Source: an uncultured Sulfolobales archaeon
GTDB taxonomy: Archaea > Thermoproteota > Thermoprotei_A > Sulfolobales > Acidilobaceae
Direction of reading: 5' to 3'
DNA length: 64,000 nucleotides
Assembly: GCA_937921695.1 (NCBI GenBank)
Contig: CAKZTZ010000005.1
Span: forward strand, 1-64,000
Numbering within the stretch: position 1 is the first letter of the stretch; each line of letters starts with the position of its first letter. Shown piece after piece: positions 28,773-37,553 of the stretch. The notes beneath the pieces were generated by a model. That model saw only the letters and a program-made list of their open reading frames with translations. It was not told the DNA's origin and did not search any database. The translations under genes were made by a program, and so were the position numbers.

Positions 28773-29162
28773 TTGGTGTTGTGGTTGGGTTTTAGGGGTA
28801 GGCCTGTGGTTCCAGGTGATGTTGAGGGTTTTGTTTTGAGGGTTGAGTCTATTAGTTTCTATGGTGATGTTGACTCTGAGAGTGGGAGGCTTTATGATGG
28901 TAGGAGTGTTTCTGGTAGGGTCGTTGTGGCTGAGAAGTCTAGGGGGAGTACTGTTGGCCCTTACATCCTTTATGCTTTAAAGGAGAGGGGGTTGGCTCCT
29001 AAGGCTATTCTCCTGGTTTCCCGCAGCGATCCTGTGCTTGTTGCCGGGGCTGTCTTGTCTAATATTGTTCTTGTTGATAGTTTGCCCGGGGAGGCTTTGG
29101 AGGTTTTGAGGGATGGTGTTCTCGTTAGAGTATATGGGGATGGTAGTGTTGTTATTGTTTAG
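28773..29162 (+). CDS. aconitase X small/swivel subunit (DUF126; phosphomevalonate dehydratase small subunit)
   Basis: GRPVVPGDVEG...GRSVSGRVVVAEKSRGSTVGPYILYALKERGLAPKAILLVSRSDPVLVAGAVLSNIVLVD. Confidence 0.9.
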   Translation: MVLWLGFRGRPVVPGDVEGFVLRVESISFYGDVDSESGRLYDGRSVSGRVVVAEKSRGSTVGPYILYALKERGLAPKAILLVSRSDPVLVAGAVLSNIVLVDSLPGEALEVLRDGVLVRVYGDGSVVIV

Positions 29163-29823
29163 TTTTTCTTATTAAGTCTATTACCCTCTTATAGATCTCC
29201 TCATGTACTTCCCCTATGGTTCTAGGCTTTCCCTCCTCATCCGCCCCGGAGACTCTAACTATTTTGACCCCTTTCTCCTCAGCGTTCTCGAGGATCTTCT
29301 CGAAGTTTTCTTTTATCCTAGATAGCCTCTCATAAGTCTCATAGTAGGAAGTGAGCCTCCTAGCAGTTATCCTTTCGAGCGCTAGTCTCACAGGTATGTC
29401 GATGTAGACTATAACATCAGCCTCCGGGGCCCCCCTATTAACTTCCCCAATCCACTCTACATCTGTCCCGAGGCTTTGGTAGGCCATACTTGAATACTTA
29501 TACCTATCTACGACTACGACATAACCCTCCCCTAAAGCCTCTAAAACCCCCCTGCCAAGGCAACTGCCAACCCTCAAATGCCATAACCTGTCTGCAGCAT
29601 ATAGGAGGGCCATAACTTCATGGTCTAAGCTGGGCTCGAGTAAGAGCTCCCTTATAAGCCTCCCAACGGGCCCCCACGTAGGCTCTTTAGTATAGCCAGT
29701 TTTAAACCCCTCCCTCTTCAGCCTCTCAACTAAGAGTTTCGAGTGTGTAGTGAGGCCAGACCCGTCTATGCCTTCAAAAACTATTAAGACCCCTTTCAAG
29801 CCCAATAGGCGACCCCAAGGCAC
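29152..29823 (-). CDS. tmk: thymidylate kinase
   Basis: LIVFEGIDGSGLTTHSKLL, VDRYKYSSMAYQS. Confidence 0.93.
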   Translation of the reverse strand: MPWGRLLGLKGVLIVFEGIDGSGLTTHSKLLVERLKREGFKTGYTKEPTWGPVGRLIRELLLEPSLDHEVMALLYAADRLWHLRVGSCLGRGVLEALGEGYVVVVDRYKYSSMAYQSLGTDVEWIGEVNRGAPEADVIVYIDIPVRLALERITARRLTSYYETYERLSRIKENFEKILENAEEKGVKIVRVSGADEEGKPRTIGEVHEEIYKRVIDLIRKTKQ

Positions 29824-29869
29824 GCTATATGGTTACAAGTTTTTAAGGGCATAGGGCTAAATTTAGCTT

Positions 29870-30460
29870 ATGGTGGGGGGTTTAGCTAGGGTAATAGCAT
29901 GGCTTAGGGGAGACCCGGAGTCTCTCATGGTAGTTAAGTCTCTCAAAAGCCTCTTAGAAGCTCAGGATGTAATAGTGTTGCTCCCAGACCCCGGGGTTAA
30001 AGTTAAATGCGACGTCGTAGTGGAGCCGATTGAGGGTGCCCCATTAGAGTTCCATGTTGAAGCCCGAGCGAGTATTAGAGACCCGGACCCTTGGAGGGCT
30101 ATTTTCAAAGCCCTATCAGCCCCGGGAGTGTTCAAGATTTTGAGGGTGGGCATAGACCCCGGGGCTAGGTGTTCAATAGCAGCTTACGCTGACAATATAC
30201 TAGTGTGGCTTGAGAAAGTAGAGTGTAGAAAAGTAGGTCCTAGAGTTAAATGGCTTGTTGAAGTTGTAGAGGCGGAAAGCTATAAGGTAAACCTGGGGGG
30301 TGGTGCGGGCTTCGAGGAGGCAGCTATATCCCTATCTGGGGAAAGCCTAGCTTTCACCATAGCTCTAGAGAGCTGGACTACTAGCAGGCCTGTACAGTCT
30401 AAAGTTAACGTTAAAGACCCCGACCTCTTAGCGGCGATGACTATAGCTTTATACCGTTAG
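29870..30460 (+). CDS. hypothetical protein with possible RuvC/RNase H-like fold
   Basis: ILRVGIDPGARCSIAAYADNILVWLEKVE (RuvC-like beta1-beta2) and C-terminal DPDLLAAMTIALYR (RuvC-like motif). Confidence 0.5.
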   Translation: MVGGLARVIAWLRGDPESLMVVKSLKSLLEAQDVIVLLPDPGVKVKCDVVVEPIEGAPLEFHVEARASIRDPDPWRAIFKALSAPGVFKILRVGIDPGARCSIAAYADNILVWLEKVECRKVGPRVKWLVEVVEAESYKVNLGGGAGFEEAAISLSGESLAFTIALESWTTSRPVQSKVNVKDPDLLAAMTIALYR

Positions 30461-30488
30461 ACTCAACGGGGAAACCGGGGGGTTAACA

Positions 30489-31802
30489 GTGTTGAAGGGC
30501 GGGGATGTTGAAGCTAAACTCTCAAAACTACTATCCCAGGCTAGGAGACATGTCTCAACTTCTAGGGGCAAAGTTATCTATAGGGACGGCCGGGGGGAGG
30601 CTCTAGTAGAGTCTATAAAAGACCTTATGGTTGAAACTTTCATAAACACTGGAGAAATATCTCGGGCTATAGAGTGGATTAATATCCTCGAAGGTGTTCT
30701 CGTTGAGAGTTCCAATCTAGTAGGGGGTTCAGGGTGGAGCTTGTCTAAGGAGTTTAAAAGTTTCATGGCAGACCCTAGGGCTCACATGAGGAAGAAGCTT
30801 TTCAACTATACTTTCGACCTTTTAAGGGGTAAGATAGGCTTAAGCGATTACATTGAAAAGTCGAGGCAGGCTTTAACAACTAGCTTCAAGACTAATATTA
30901 GGACACTATACCAGTCTTGGGTTCTAGCCTCAACAATATACCTTCTAGGCTTAGAAGGTGCTAGGATCGTTTACCCCGAGCATGGTCAAATAATGCTTGA
31001 GAGGAGTGGGAAACAGAAAACCGGCGTTATACCCCCAAATCTAGTCCTCAGACTACATGGTGGGGGTGAAGTTAGCTTCTACTTTGAAGCTCCCAGGCCT
31101 CTAGGCTGGGAAGATACGAGCGACCTTAAGAGAGTCTGGAAACTCTATGTGAGTTTGAGGCCTGACATAATGATTTACTCTGGCAGGGTCCTCAACATAG
31201 TTGACCTCTCAAACCCGGAGATCCCCATAATAAAGCCTGACATAATAGTTGAGTGTAAAGAATTGAAAGACTGGCACTTCAGATCTAGAACTATAAGGGG
31301 GCCAAGAGCTAAACCATTAACAGCAGAAGAGTGGATGTCTAGGTGGATAGCAGGCTTATGGGAGGGTCTCGGCGAAGCCCTAGGAGTATCGAGAGAACAA
31401 CTGGGGGAACTCCTAACAGGGGCTAAGGGGGGTGTTAGAGTTACAGAAATAGACCTCCTAAACATGTACAGGAAAACTTTCAACCCCAACAAGCTAATAG
31501 TAGTTTCAAGGTTCAAAGTAGATGAGAAGACGAAGAACGAGCTTGAAGCAGAGAACATTACAGTAATAGATGAAGCCGATATAGGCAACGTGAAGGCTAT
31601 AGAGCATGTAGCTAAGGAAGTTAAACTAATAGCGAAACCAGCACGCGAAGACCCAATAATAAGTTTAATAGCACACTTAAAAACCCTAGGGGTAAACGTG
31701 GAGCCTGAAGAGCTAGAAAGAGCCCTAACAGAACTAGCTTATAGGAGGATCGAAGAGCTAATCCAGATAATAAACGAGGATAGTGCGGGGGGTGGGATTT
31801 GA
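30489..31802 (+). CDS. hypothetical protein with PD-(D/E)XK nuclease-like motif
   Basis: KPDIIVECKELKDW and downstream NKLIVVSRFKVDEKTKNELEAENITVIDEADI, typical order of a restriction-like core. Confidence 0.55.
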   Translation: MLKGGDVEAKLSKLLSQARRHVSTSRGKVIYRDGRGEALVESIKDLMVETFINTGEISRAIEWINILEGVLVESSNLVGGSGWSLSKEFKSFMADPRAHMRKKLFNYTFDLLRGKIGLSDYIEKSRQALTTSFKTNIRTLYQSWVLASTIYLLGLEGARIVYPEHGQIMLERSGKQKTGVIPPNLVLRLHGGGEVSFYFEAPRPLGWEDTSDLKRVWKLYVSLRPDIMIYSGRVLNIVDLSNPEIPIIKPDIIVECKELKDWHFRSRTIRGPRAKPLTAEEWMSRWIAGLWEGLGEALGVSREQLGELLTGAKGGVRVTEIDLLNMYRKTFNPNKLIVVSRFKVDEKTKNELEAENITVIDEADIGNVKAIEHVAKEVKLIAKPAREDPIISLIAHLKTLGVNVEPEELERALTELAYRRIEELIQIINEDSAGGGI

Positions 31803-31868
31803 ACCCACGCAGGCCTACGCCATCGGGTCCTAAGCCCGACCCCTTTGACCAGGCTCGGGCACCCCCGC
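31784..31868 (-). tRNA. tRNA-Leu(UAG), no encoded CCA
   Basis: Reverse complement GCGGGGGTGCCCGAGCCTGGTCAAAGGGGTCGGGCTTAGGACCCGATGGCGTAGGCCTGCGTGGGTTCAAATCCCACCCCCCGCA; long variable arm; anticodon loop CTTAGGA. Confidence 0.95.
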
Positions 31869-31910
31869 GCCATTATTCTAAGAATTAGCTATTAGGGGTT
31901 TAAATGTTTA

Positions 31911-32933
31911 CTAGTATCCAAGCTCTTCGGCTCTGACTTCGAGGCTTTCCGGGCTCATGTTCTTCAAAGCCCCAGCTATGGTTTTAGCCGCGTGCCGCGA
32001 GGCTATCTTGGGGTATATTTTTGAAAGTGTTTTAACCCATAATGGTATATCTATCTTGGCCCCGGCGGCCCTATAATGCCCTCCTCCCCCGAGTTTCGCC
32101 GCTATCGCTTGCACGTTTACTGTTTTACTTCTTAGGGAGAGGCCTCCGTTGGGCCTTAATATCCCGGCTATGTGTGCTTCATATCTAGATTCTAGGAGTG
32201 CCCCTATTATGCTGTTTGCTGGGGGCCCTTCTGTCTTATAGACTACTGCTATGTTAAATTTGCCTGTTTTCTCTAGGTGGACAGTCTTCAATATATTCTC
32301 CATGTTCTTAAGCTCTTCGCTAATATACTGTTGGAGTCTAGCTTCAAGCTCCTCATCCCACACTATGCCTTCTACGAGTTTATCTAGCACTTTATCCCTC
32401 CACTCTCTAGCTTCCTCTCTCGAGCCTACGGCTCTAAAAAGTTTAGGTGATAAACTGTTATCCCACCTCCAAAGGTCGGCTGAGCAAACTATGCTTTCAA
32501 GCTCTACTAGGAAACTTTCAGGCTTAACGCCTCTAACGCTACTAGCATATTTAACTACGACCCCTGTGGCGCAAGTACTCCTATCAATGAAGACTAGGGC
32601 TCCTGTTTCCTTTAAAGAGTTTAACTCATCCTCCCTCCACACGTGATGGTCATACCATTCGACTCTCACACCTTTCCCTGTAAGCTTCCCTATTATGGAG
32701 ATAGTTTTCTCCCTCACATCTTCGTTGAGGCCTAAATCTGTTATGGCGAGTATGTCTCCCCCCTCAACATATTCTTCTAGGGCCTCCAGGGTTTCATCTA
32801 TATTGTAAGGCTCGGAATAAATTATGGTAGCCCCCCTCCCAGGCTTCACGCCCAAGATCCTTAGGAAGGCTGCAGCAGCCCCCACACCATCTAAGTCTGT
32901 GTGTGTTACAATGTAGACGTGTTTATAATCCAA
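31911..32933 (-). CDS. DHH/DHHA1 phosphoesterase (RecJ-like)
   Basis: THTDLDGVGAAAAF, ITDLGLN, EWYDHHVW, C-terminal LGGGGHYRAAGAKI. Confidence 0.9.
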   Translation of the reverse strand: MDYKHVYIVTHTDLDGVGAAAAFLRILGVKPGRGATIIYSEPYNIDETLEALEEYVEGGDILAITDLGLNEDVREKTISIIGKLTGKGVRVEWYDHHVWREDELNSLKETGALVFIDRSTCATGVVVKYASSVRGVKPESFLVELESIVCSADLWRWDNSLSPKLFRAVGSREEAREWRDKVLDKLVEGIVWDEELEARLQQYISEELKNMENILKTVHLEKTGKFNIAVVYKTEGPPANSIIGALLESRYEAHIAGILRPNGGLSLRSKTVNVQAIAAKLGGGGHYRAAGAKIDIPLWVKTLSKIYPKIASRHAAKTIAGALKNMSPESLEVRAEELGY

Positions 32934-32940
32934 GGTGTCA

Positions 32941-33465
32941 TCAGCCTTTCAAAGCCTTAACCATGAGGGGTTTAAGGGTCTTGAGAGTATCTTCGAGGAG
33001 TTGGGGTATAACCTTAACACCCCCAGTTACAACCATGTAGTTGGTGTCTCCAAACCACCTGGGTACAACGTGCAAGTGTACATGCCCGGGTATCCCGGCG
33101 CCGGCAGCCTCTCCAATATTGATCCCTATGTTGAAGCCTTGAGGAGAGTAGGCCTCCCTCAAAGCCTTTAGGGAAGCTTTAAGCAGCCTCCCCATCTCAA
33201 CTATTTCCTCCTCATCTAGATCCTCAATACTGGAAACATGCCTGTAAGGGACTATCATAAGGTGCCCAGTATTATAAGGATACCTGTTAAGTATAACGTA
33301 AGCCCTAGAACCCCTATAAACTATGAGAGCCTCATCATCGCCGAGCTTCAAAGCCTCACAAAGCACGCAGGCTCCAGGCTCTCCGGTAGACGTTATATTT
33401 GAAAGGTAAGCCATCCTCCAGGGAGCCCAGAGAATTGAAAGCCAACCCTTAGGCCACGATTTCAC
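32941..33465 (-). CDS. HIT family hydrolase
   Basis: ILNRYPYNTGHLMIVPYRHV, GHVHLHVVPRW. Confidence 0.95.
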   Translation of the reverse strand: MKSWPKGWLSILWAPWRMAYLSNITSTGEPGACVLCEALKLGDDEALIVYRGSRAYVILNRYPYNTGHLMIVPYRHVSSIEDLDEEEIVEMGRLLKASLKALREAYSPQGFNIGINIGEAAGAGIPGHVHLHVVPRWFGDTNYMVVTGGVKVIPQLLEDTLKTLKPLMVKALKG

Positions 33466-33710
33466 TTTCTAGCCGACCTCCTACTCTTACCGCTCACACC
33501 GAGCTCCTCAAGATCTATAGTGTAAACCCTAACCCTCCCCATCTCCTCATTCTTAAACCTCTCAACCTCCTCCTCAGGGATAACATAGACGCTAACCTCA
33601 TTCTTAAACCCCCTAAGCCTCCCAGACCTGATCCACTTTCGTACAGCTACAGGGCTAACGCCGAAAAGCCTAGCGACCTCCTCTACAGTGTAGAGTCTTC
33701 CAGCCAACAC
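33462..33710 (-). CDS. excisionase/MerR-type HTH protein
   Basis: LYTVEEVARLFGVSPVAVRKWIRSGRLRGFKNEVSVYVIPEEEVERF. Confidence 0.85.
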   Translation of the reverse strand: MLAGRLYTVEEVARLFGVSPVAVRKWIRSGRLRGFKNEVSVYVIPEEEVERFKNEEMGRVRVYTIDLEELGVSGKSRRSARK

Positions 33711-33797
33711 TCGGACACCTCAGAGGGGCGGTCTCTTCACAGTTCAGACGATGGCGCACACATCATCCAAAAACTTATAAAGGGGCTGAACGTTAAT

Positions 33798-33811
33798 AAG
33801 TGTTAACACTT
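33798..33811. promoter_or_regulatory. perfect 14-bp palindrome, operator candidate
   Basis: AAGTGTTAACACTT just upstream of the TATA-like element (33773-33780, minus) of the HTH/HIT unit. Confidence 0.4.
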
Positions 33812-33831
33812 CTACGCAGGCCCCTAATACT

Positions 33832-34242
33832 TTATAAAGTTGTTATTATTGTAGGGACTACGTTCATCACGCCTCTGACTGGCGCGAGACGAGATACAAG
33901 GCTCTTAATAGACTCTACTGGGCCCTTAACAGTGATTATTTGAATGCACTCTTTCTCAGTTATATGCACGTGCAACGCCGACACTATAACATTCATGTAC
34001 TCATGCTGTATATCCGTTAACTTGTCTTCAACCCCGCGCTCCTCATGATTATAGTGGACTAGAATAGCCCCTGCAACTATAGCATCACTCTTAGCCCTCC
34101 AAGAGTTTAAAGCTATAAAATCCCTTATAGCCATCCTCACACCTTGAGACCTCGAAGTAACGCCTAGACTCTCAAGGATCACGTCGAGCTCTGCGACCAG
34201 TTTCCTAGGTATAGCCACTCCAGCTTTCACATACCTCGTCAC
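33832..34242 (-). CDS. NikR-like CopG/ACT nickel-responsive regulator
   Basis: Ribbon-helix-helix N-terminus; SALHVHITEKECIQIITVKG (HxH...C metal-site pattern). Confidence 0.85.
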   Translation of the reverse strand: MTRYVKAGVAIPRKLVAELDVILESLGVTSRSQGVRMAIRDFIALNSWRAKSDAIVAGAILVHYNHEERGVEDKLTDIQHEYMNVIVSALHVHITEKECIQIITVKGPVESIKSLVSRLAPVRGVMNVVPTIITTL

Positions 34243-34306
34243 GGTTTAATCCCTTATTAAGAAGTTTATGGGTGAAATCTTTTAACTCTCTCATACAGCT
34301 ACGATG

Positions 34307-34813
34307 TTAACCGTGCCCGTGACCGCCCGATATCTCAGCAGGCTTAGCCTCAACGTAAACCTTGGACCCATCATCAAGTATAAGATTTAATCTAATAATA
34401 CCATCTTTGGTTAACTTCACTAACTCTTCATGCCCCCCCATAATCATAATGTGGGGCCCTGCGGGCCTCAATTCTAAAGAGCCTAAGGGGCTTATGCAGA
34501 GTTTCTCTACATGCTTCATCTTGTAAGCCCCCTCTTCATAGATTGTCTCGTGGAGTTCTACGGTTACCCGTGCTTGTTCTAGAACGATAGCTCCAATAAC
34601 ACATGTTTGTGTTAGCTTGTAGTTTTTAATAGTCATGAAGACTCCTACGGCTTTGGGGGACTCTGTATATCTAGCGTTTTCTACTTTAACCCCAGCTATG
34701 GCTGTGTAGGCTGCTACTAGTATTAGGGCGGCTATTATGAGGGCTCCTACTATTAGTAAAGTTCTAGGTGTAACGATAATGGCCACTTTTAACACCATTC
34801 TTTTCAAAAACAT
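34307..34813 (-). CDS. copper chaperone PCu(A)C-like protein
   Basis: AVGVFMTIKN, VELHETIYEEGAYKMKHVEKL, LELRPAGPHIMIMG. Confidence 0.85.
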   Translation of the reverse strand: MFLKRMVLKVAIIVTPRTLLIVGALIIAALILVAAYTAIAGVKVENARYTESPKAVGVFMTIKNYKLTQTCVIGAIVLEQARVTVELHETIYEEGAYKMKHVEKLCISPLGSLELRPAGPHIMIMGGHEELVKLTKDGIIRLNLILDDGSKVYVEAKPAEISGGHGHG

Positions 34814-34833
34814 ATTCTAAGACCTTTAAATTT

Positions 34834-35511
34834 TTACTTTTTTAGTTCTTCTCTCAGGATTACCCATATGTATTCCGCTGTTTTAGCGGGGCTAGCCCAC
34901 CCATCTAGAGTGGGTGATGCTACATATCTTATGACTCCATCCTTGACTATTAAGAAGCCTCCCCAGTGCGTCACTAGGTAGTTTGTCCAGTTCTTCTCCA
35001 CGTATATCCTGTATTCTTTCCACACTTCCCCCATTATACTTGGATCGTCGTAGACCCATATCCAGTAGACTCCCTTCTCAAACCATTTCCCCGCCTTGAT
35101 ATTCTGGTATGTCCTAGCTAATTCTAGGCTTTCATTCCAAGGGTCTACCCCTATTGTTATGAAAACTATCTTGTCGAGAGCATTCTCCTCGTAGGCGTAC
35201 TCGAATAAACCTAGTAATATGGCTGTTTCCCAATGGCATATATCGGGGCACCTTACATATTGTGGTGTGACCACGTTAACTTTACCATCAACTGGTATTT
35301 TTAGAGGCCCATAAGTAGAGTTTAGGGTGAAGCTTTTAACGGGGATATTAGGCTCTGTTATGATAACGTAAGGGTTTCTAGTGTAAGAAGGTTCCCCAGC
35401 TATATATGGTACTATTACGCTCCCTACAATATAACCTATAACTAAGGCTATAGCTATGCTTAAGGCGAAAGCAGAGCCTATGGCCATCACGAGCTTAAGA
35501 GCACTTCCCAC
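34834..35511 (-). CDS. SCO1/SenC family protein
   Basis: YVRCPDICHWETAILLGL (CxxxC), VFITIGVDPWNESLELARTY. Confidence 0.85.
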   Translation of the reverse strand: MGSALKLVMAIGSAFALSIAIALVIGYIVGSVIVPYIAGEPSYTRNPYVIITEPNIPVKSFTLNSTYGPLKIPVDGKVNVVTPQYVRCPDICHWETAILLGLFEYAYEENALDKIVFITIGVDPWNESLELARTYQNIKAGKWFEKGVYWIWVYDDPSIMGEVWKEYRIYVEKNWTNYLVTHWGGFLIVKDGVIRYVASPTLDGWASPAKTAEYIWVILREELKK

Positions 35512-35568
35512 TTTAGCCCCTAGAGGCTGGTGTCTTCTAAGGGTTATTATATTCTAGTTATAAATATT

Positions 35569-36888
35569 TTAAATATTGAGCTTGGAAACTTCTCCTATGA
35601 AATCTTCCAGGCTTACGACTTCCTGCTTGCCGGGCTCCCATCTCCTCCTAAGTGTTATAGTGTTAGTTGAGGCTTCCCTCTCGCCTAGCACTACAACTAG
35701 GGGGATCCAGAGTCTTCCAGCTTCTCTTATTCTAGCTCCGAGGCCCCCTTCTCCCATGATCCTAACTCTAACTTTCATTGTTGAAAGCCTTGAGGCTATG
35801 GAGTCAGCGTAGGCTGTCTGAGCTTCACTAACTGGTATTAAAGCTACTTGTATTGGGGCGAGCCAGAAAGGTATTTGCGGGGTTATCCCAGCATCAGCAT
35901 CTTTAAGGCCCGCGTCTAGTAGGGCTATGGCTATGCTTCTTACCGGGCCTAAACAGTATAATATGCCGTCGGGTTTTTCAACCTCAACTATGAGGGGAAC
36001 AGCGCCCCCCTTCCTAGCCTTATAAAGGGTAACCCTGCCTTTAACATCGCCGGCTTCGAGACCCTCAGATCCCAGGTTGACGGTAATGCTATCCTCTAGG
36101 AGCCTCTTGTTAAGTGTTTCAAGGAAACTAGTGGGCGGGCTCCTAGAAGATATGAGGGAATCCCCTAAACCTCCCCAGAACAATGTGAGGCCCTCGCCGC
36201 CCCACTTGCTACACGTGTACGCTATATGAGTTGCGCCTAGTAGCCCGTAAACAGTTTCAGGTGGAGGCACTTTAACCCTACGTTTAACCCCGAACTCTCT
36301 TAAAAGCCTAGATTCGAGCTTCCACAACATTATAATACCCTGGGGGCCTTCAACGTCAAACCTAGAGACTAGATCCTTAGTCTCTAAACTCCACGGGTCC
36401 CTCTCTAATAGCCATTTTTCCACTAGACCCTTATGGGAAGCCTCTTCGAGCGGAGCCCCCGAATATTTGGGGGTTAAACCAGCCTTGAACAGCCTTGAAA
36501 GCTCTGCTAGGGGGTGACCCGGGCATGAGAGCTCGAACGCCTTATACCAGCCGAAAGGAGCCCTGTAAACCTCGCCGTCCCACCTGCTCCTAATAGCTTG
36601 CTCCATAGCTACTAGAACCCTATAAGCCTCCGAGGGGGGTGCCAGGTTGCTTGAAAGATGAGCATAAGGGTATATGAGTATAGTCTTGAGACCCAGCCTG
36701 CCAGCTTGGAGGATAGCGTCCCCAGCAGCTCTCTCAGCCTCCTCCACGCTATCTCCATCCTCCACCGTGACGAAAGCTACGAGACAGTTAGAGTAAACGC
36801 CTGAAGACGGCGGGTCGGGAGGATCCCTTACAGCCTTCTCCATAGTCCTAAAAGATATTCTCGTAGCATGTAACAGTAAAACCCTCAA
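35569..36888 (-). CDS. trans-editing threonyl-tRNA synthetase-like protein (ThrRS-ed: editing plus anticodon-binding domains, no catalytic core)
   Basis: Archaeal ThrRS editing domain MRVLLLHATRISFRTMEKA...APFGWYKAFELSCPGHPLAELSR fused to a C-terminal anticodon-binding domain (FWLAPIQVALIPVSEAQTAYADSIASRL). Confidence 0.85.
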   Translation of the reverse strand: MRVLLLHATRISFRTMEKAVRDPPDPPSSGVYSNCLVAFVTVEDGDSVEEAERAAGDAILQAGRLGLKTILIYPYAHLSSNLAPPSEAYRVLVAMEQAIRSRWDGEVYRAPFGWYKAFELSCPGHPLAELSRLFKAGLTPKYSGAPLEEASHKGLVEKWLLERDPWSLETKDLVSRFDVEGPQGIIMLWKLESRLLREFGVKRRVKVPPPETVYGLLGATHIAYTCSKWGGEGLTLFWGGLGDSLISSRSPPTSFLETLNKRLLEDSITVNLGSEGLEAGDVKGRVTLYKARKGGAVPLIVEVEKPDGILYCLGPVRSIAIALLDAGLKDADAGITPQIPFWLAPIQVALIPVSEAQTAYADSIASRLSTMKVRVRIMGEGGLGARIREAGRLWIPLVVVLGEREASTNTITLRRRWEPGKQEVVSLEDFIGEVSKLNI

Positions 36889-37098
36889 CTAAGACACCAT
36901 AAAATAGGCTCGCTCCTATCACTAATAAACTTTAATCATCTAGAATCTCATCAAAGAATATTTCAAACACCTGGTGACTTGCCTTCCCACAGTATTTGAA
37001 TGCTCCCCCTAAGCTAAGCGTTAACACACAATATTCTAGGTTACGAAATACTATACATTTAAGCTTCCATTTTCTCCACTTATTCCAGGTATTGCATT

Positions 37099-37458
37099 AT
37101 GGAGATGGCACGTTTCGCCAAAGACACTACTATTAGGGAGGGAACTGGGAGGGTTAAGGTAATTAATGGTGTTCCAGTAATAGTTTTAAGGCATAATGGG
37201 GAGCTTTACGCTTACGTAGCTGTATGTCCTCACGCTTATTGCGTGCTTTTCGACGTTAAAGCCCCCATGATACACTGCGTTTGCCATGGCGAGCTCTTTA
37301 AAATAGAGACTGGAGAGCCTACTATGGGCTTGGCGAGAACGCCTTTGATTAAGCTTAGAGTAGAGGCTAGGGAAGGTAATGTTTATGTTGAAGTTCCGGG
37401 GAGAGAGGTTTTAGAGGAGATTGCGGAGCTTACTAAGCCTAGGAGCGGCCCTTCATAA
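37099..37458 (+). CDS. Rieske-type 2Fe-2S protein
   Basis: CPHAYC...CVCHGELFKIETGEP. Confidence 0.85.
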   Translation: MEMARFAKDTTIREGTGRVKVINGVPVIVLRHNGELYAYVAVCPHAYCVLFDVKAPMIHCVCHGELFKIETGEPTMGLARTPLIKLRVEAREGNVYVEVPGREVLEEIAELTKPRSGPS

Positions 37459-37553
37459 GTGTTTGGTTGGGGGCATGGCTTGTTTTCCATAGTCTAGGGG
37501 GGGTTTATACCTCTTAAGCTTCTCGTGCAAATTTCAGGGGCGGGGTTTAGGGT

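Noticed and set aside
29870-30460. Assignment of this gene as the missing NurA
   Set aside because: It has a VGIDPG strand like RuvC but no NurA signature that I can recognise, and is not linked to herA.
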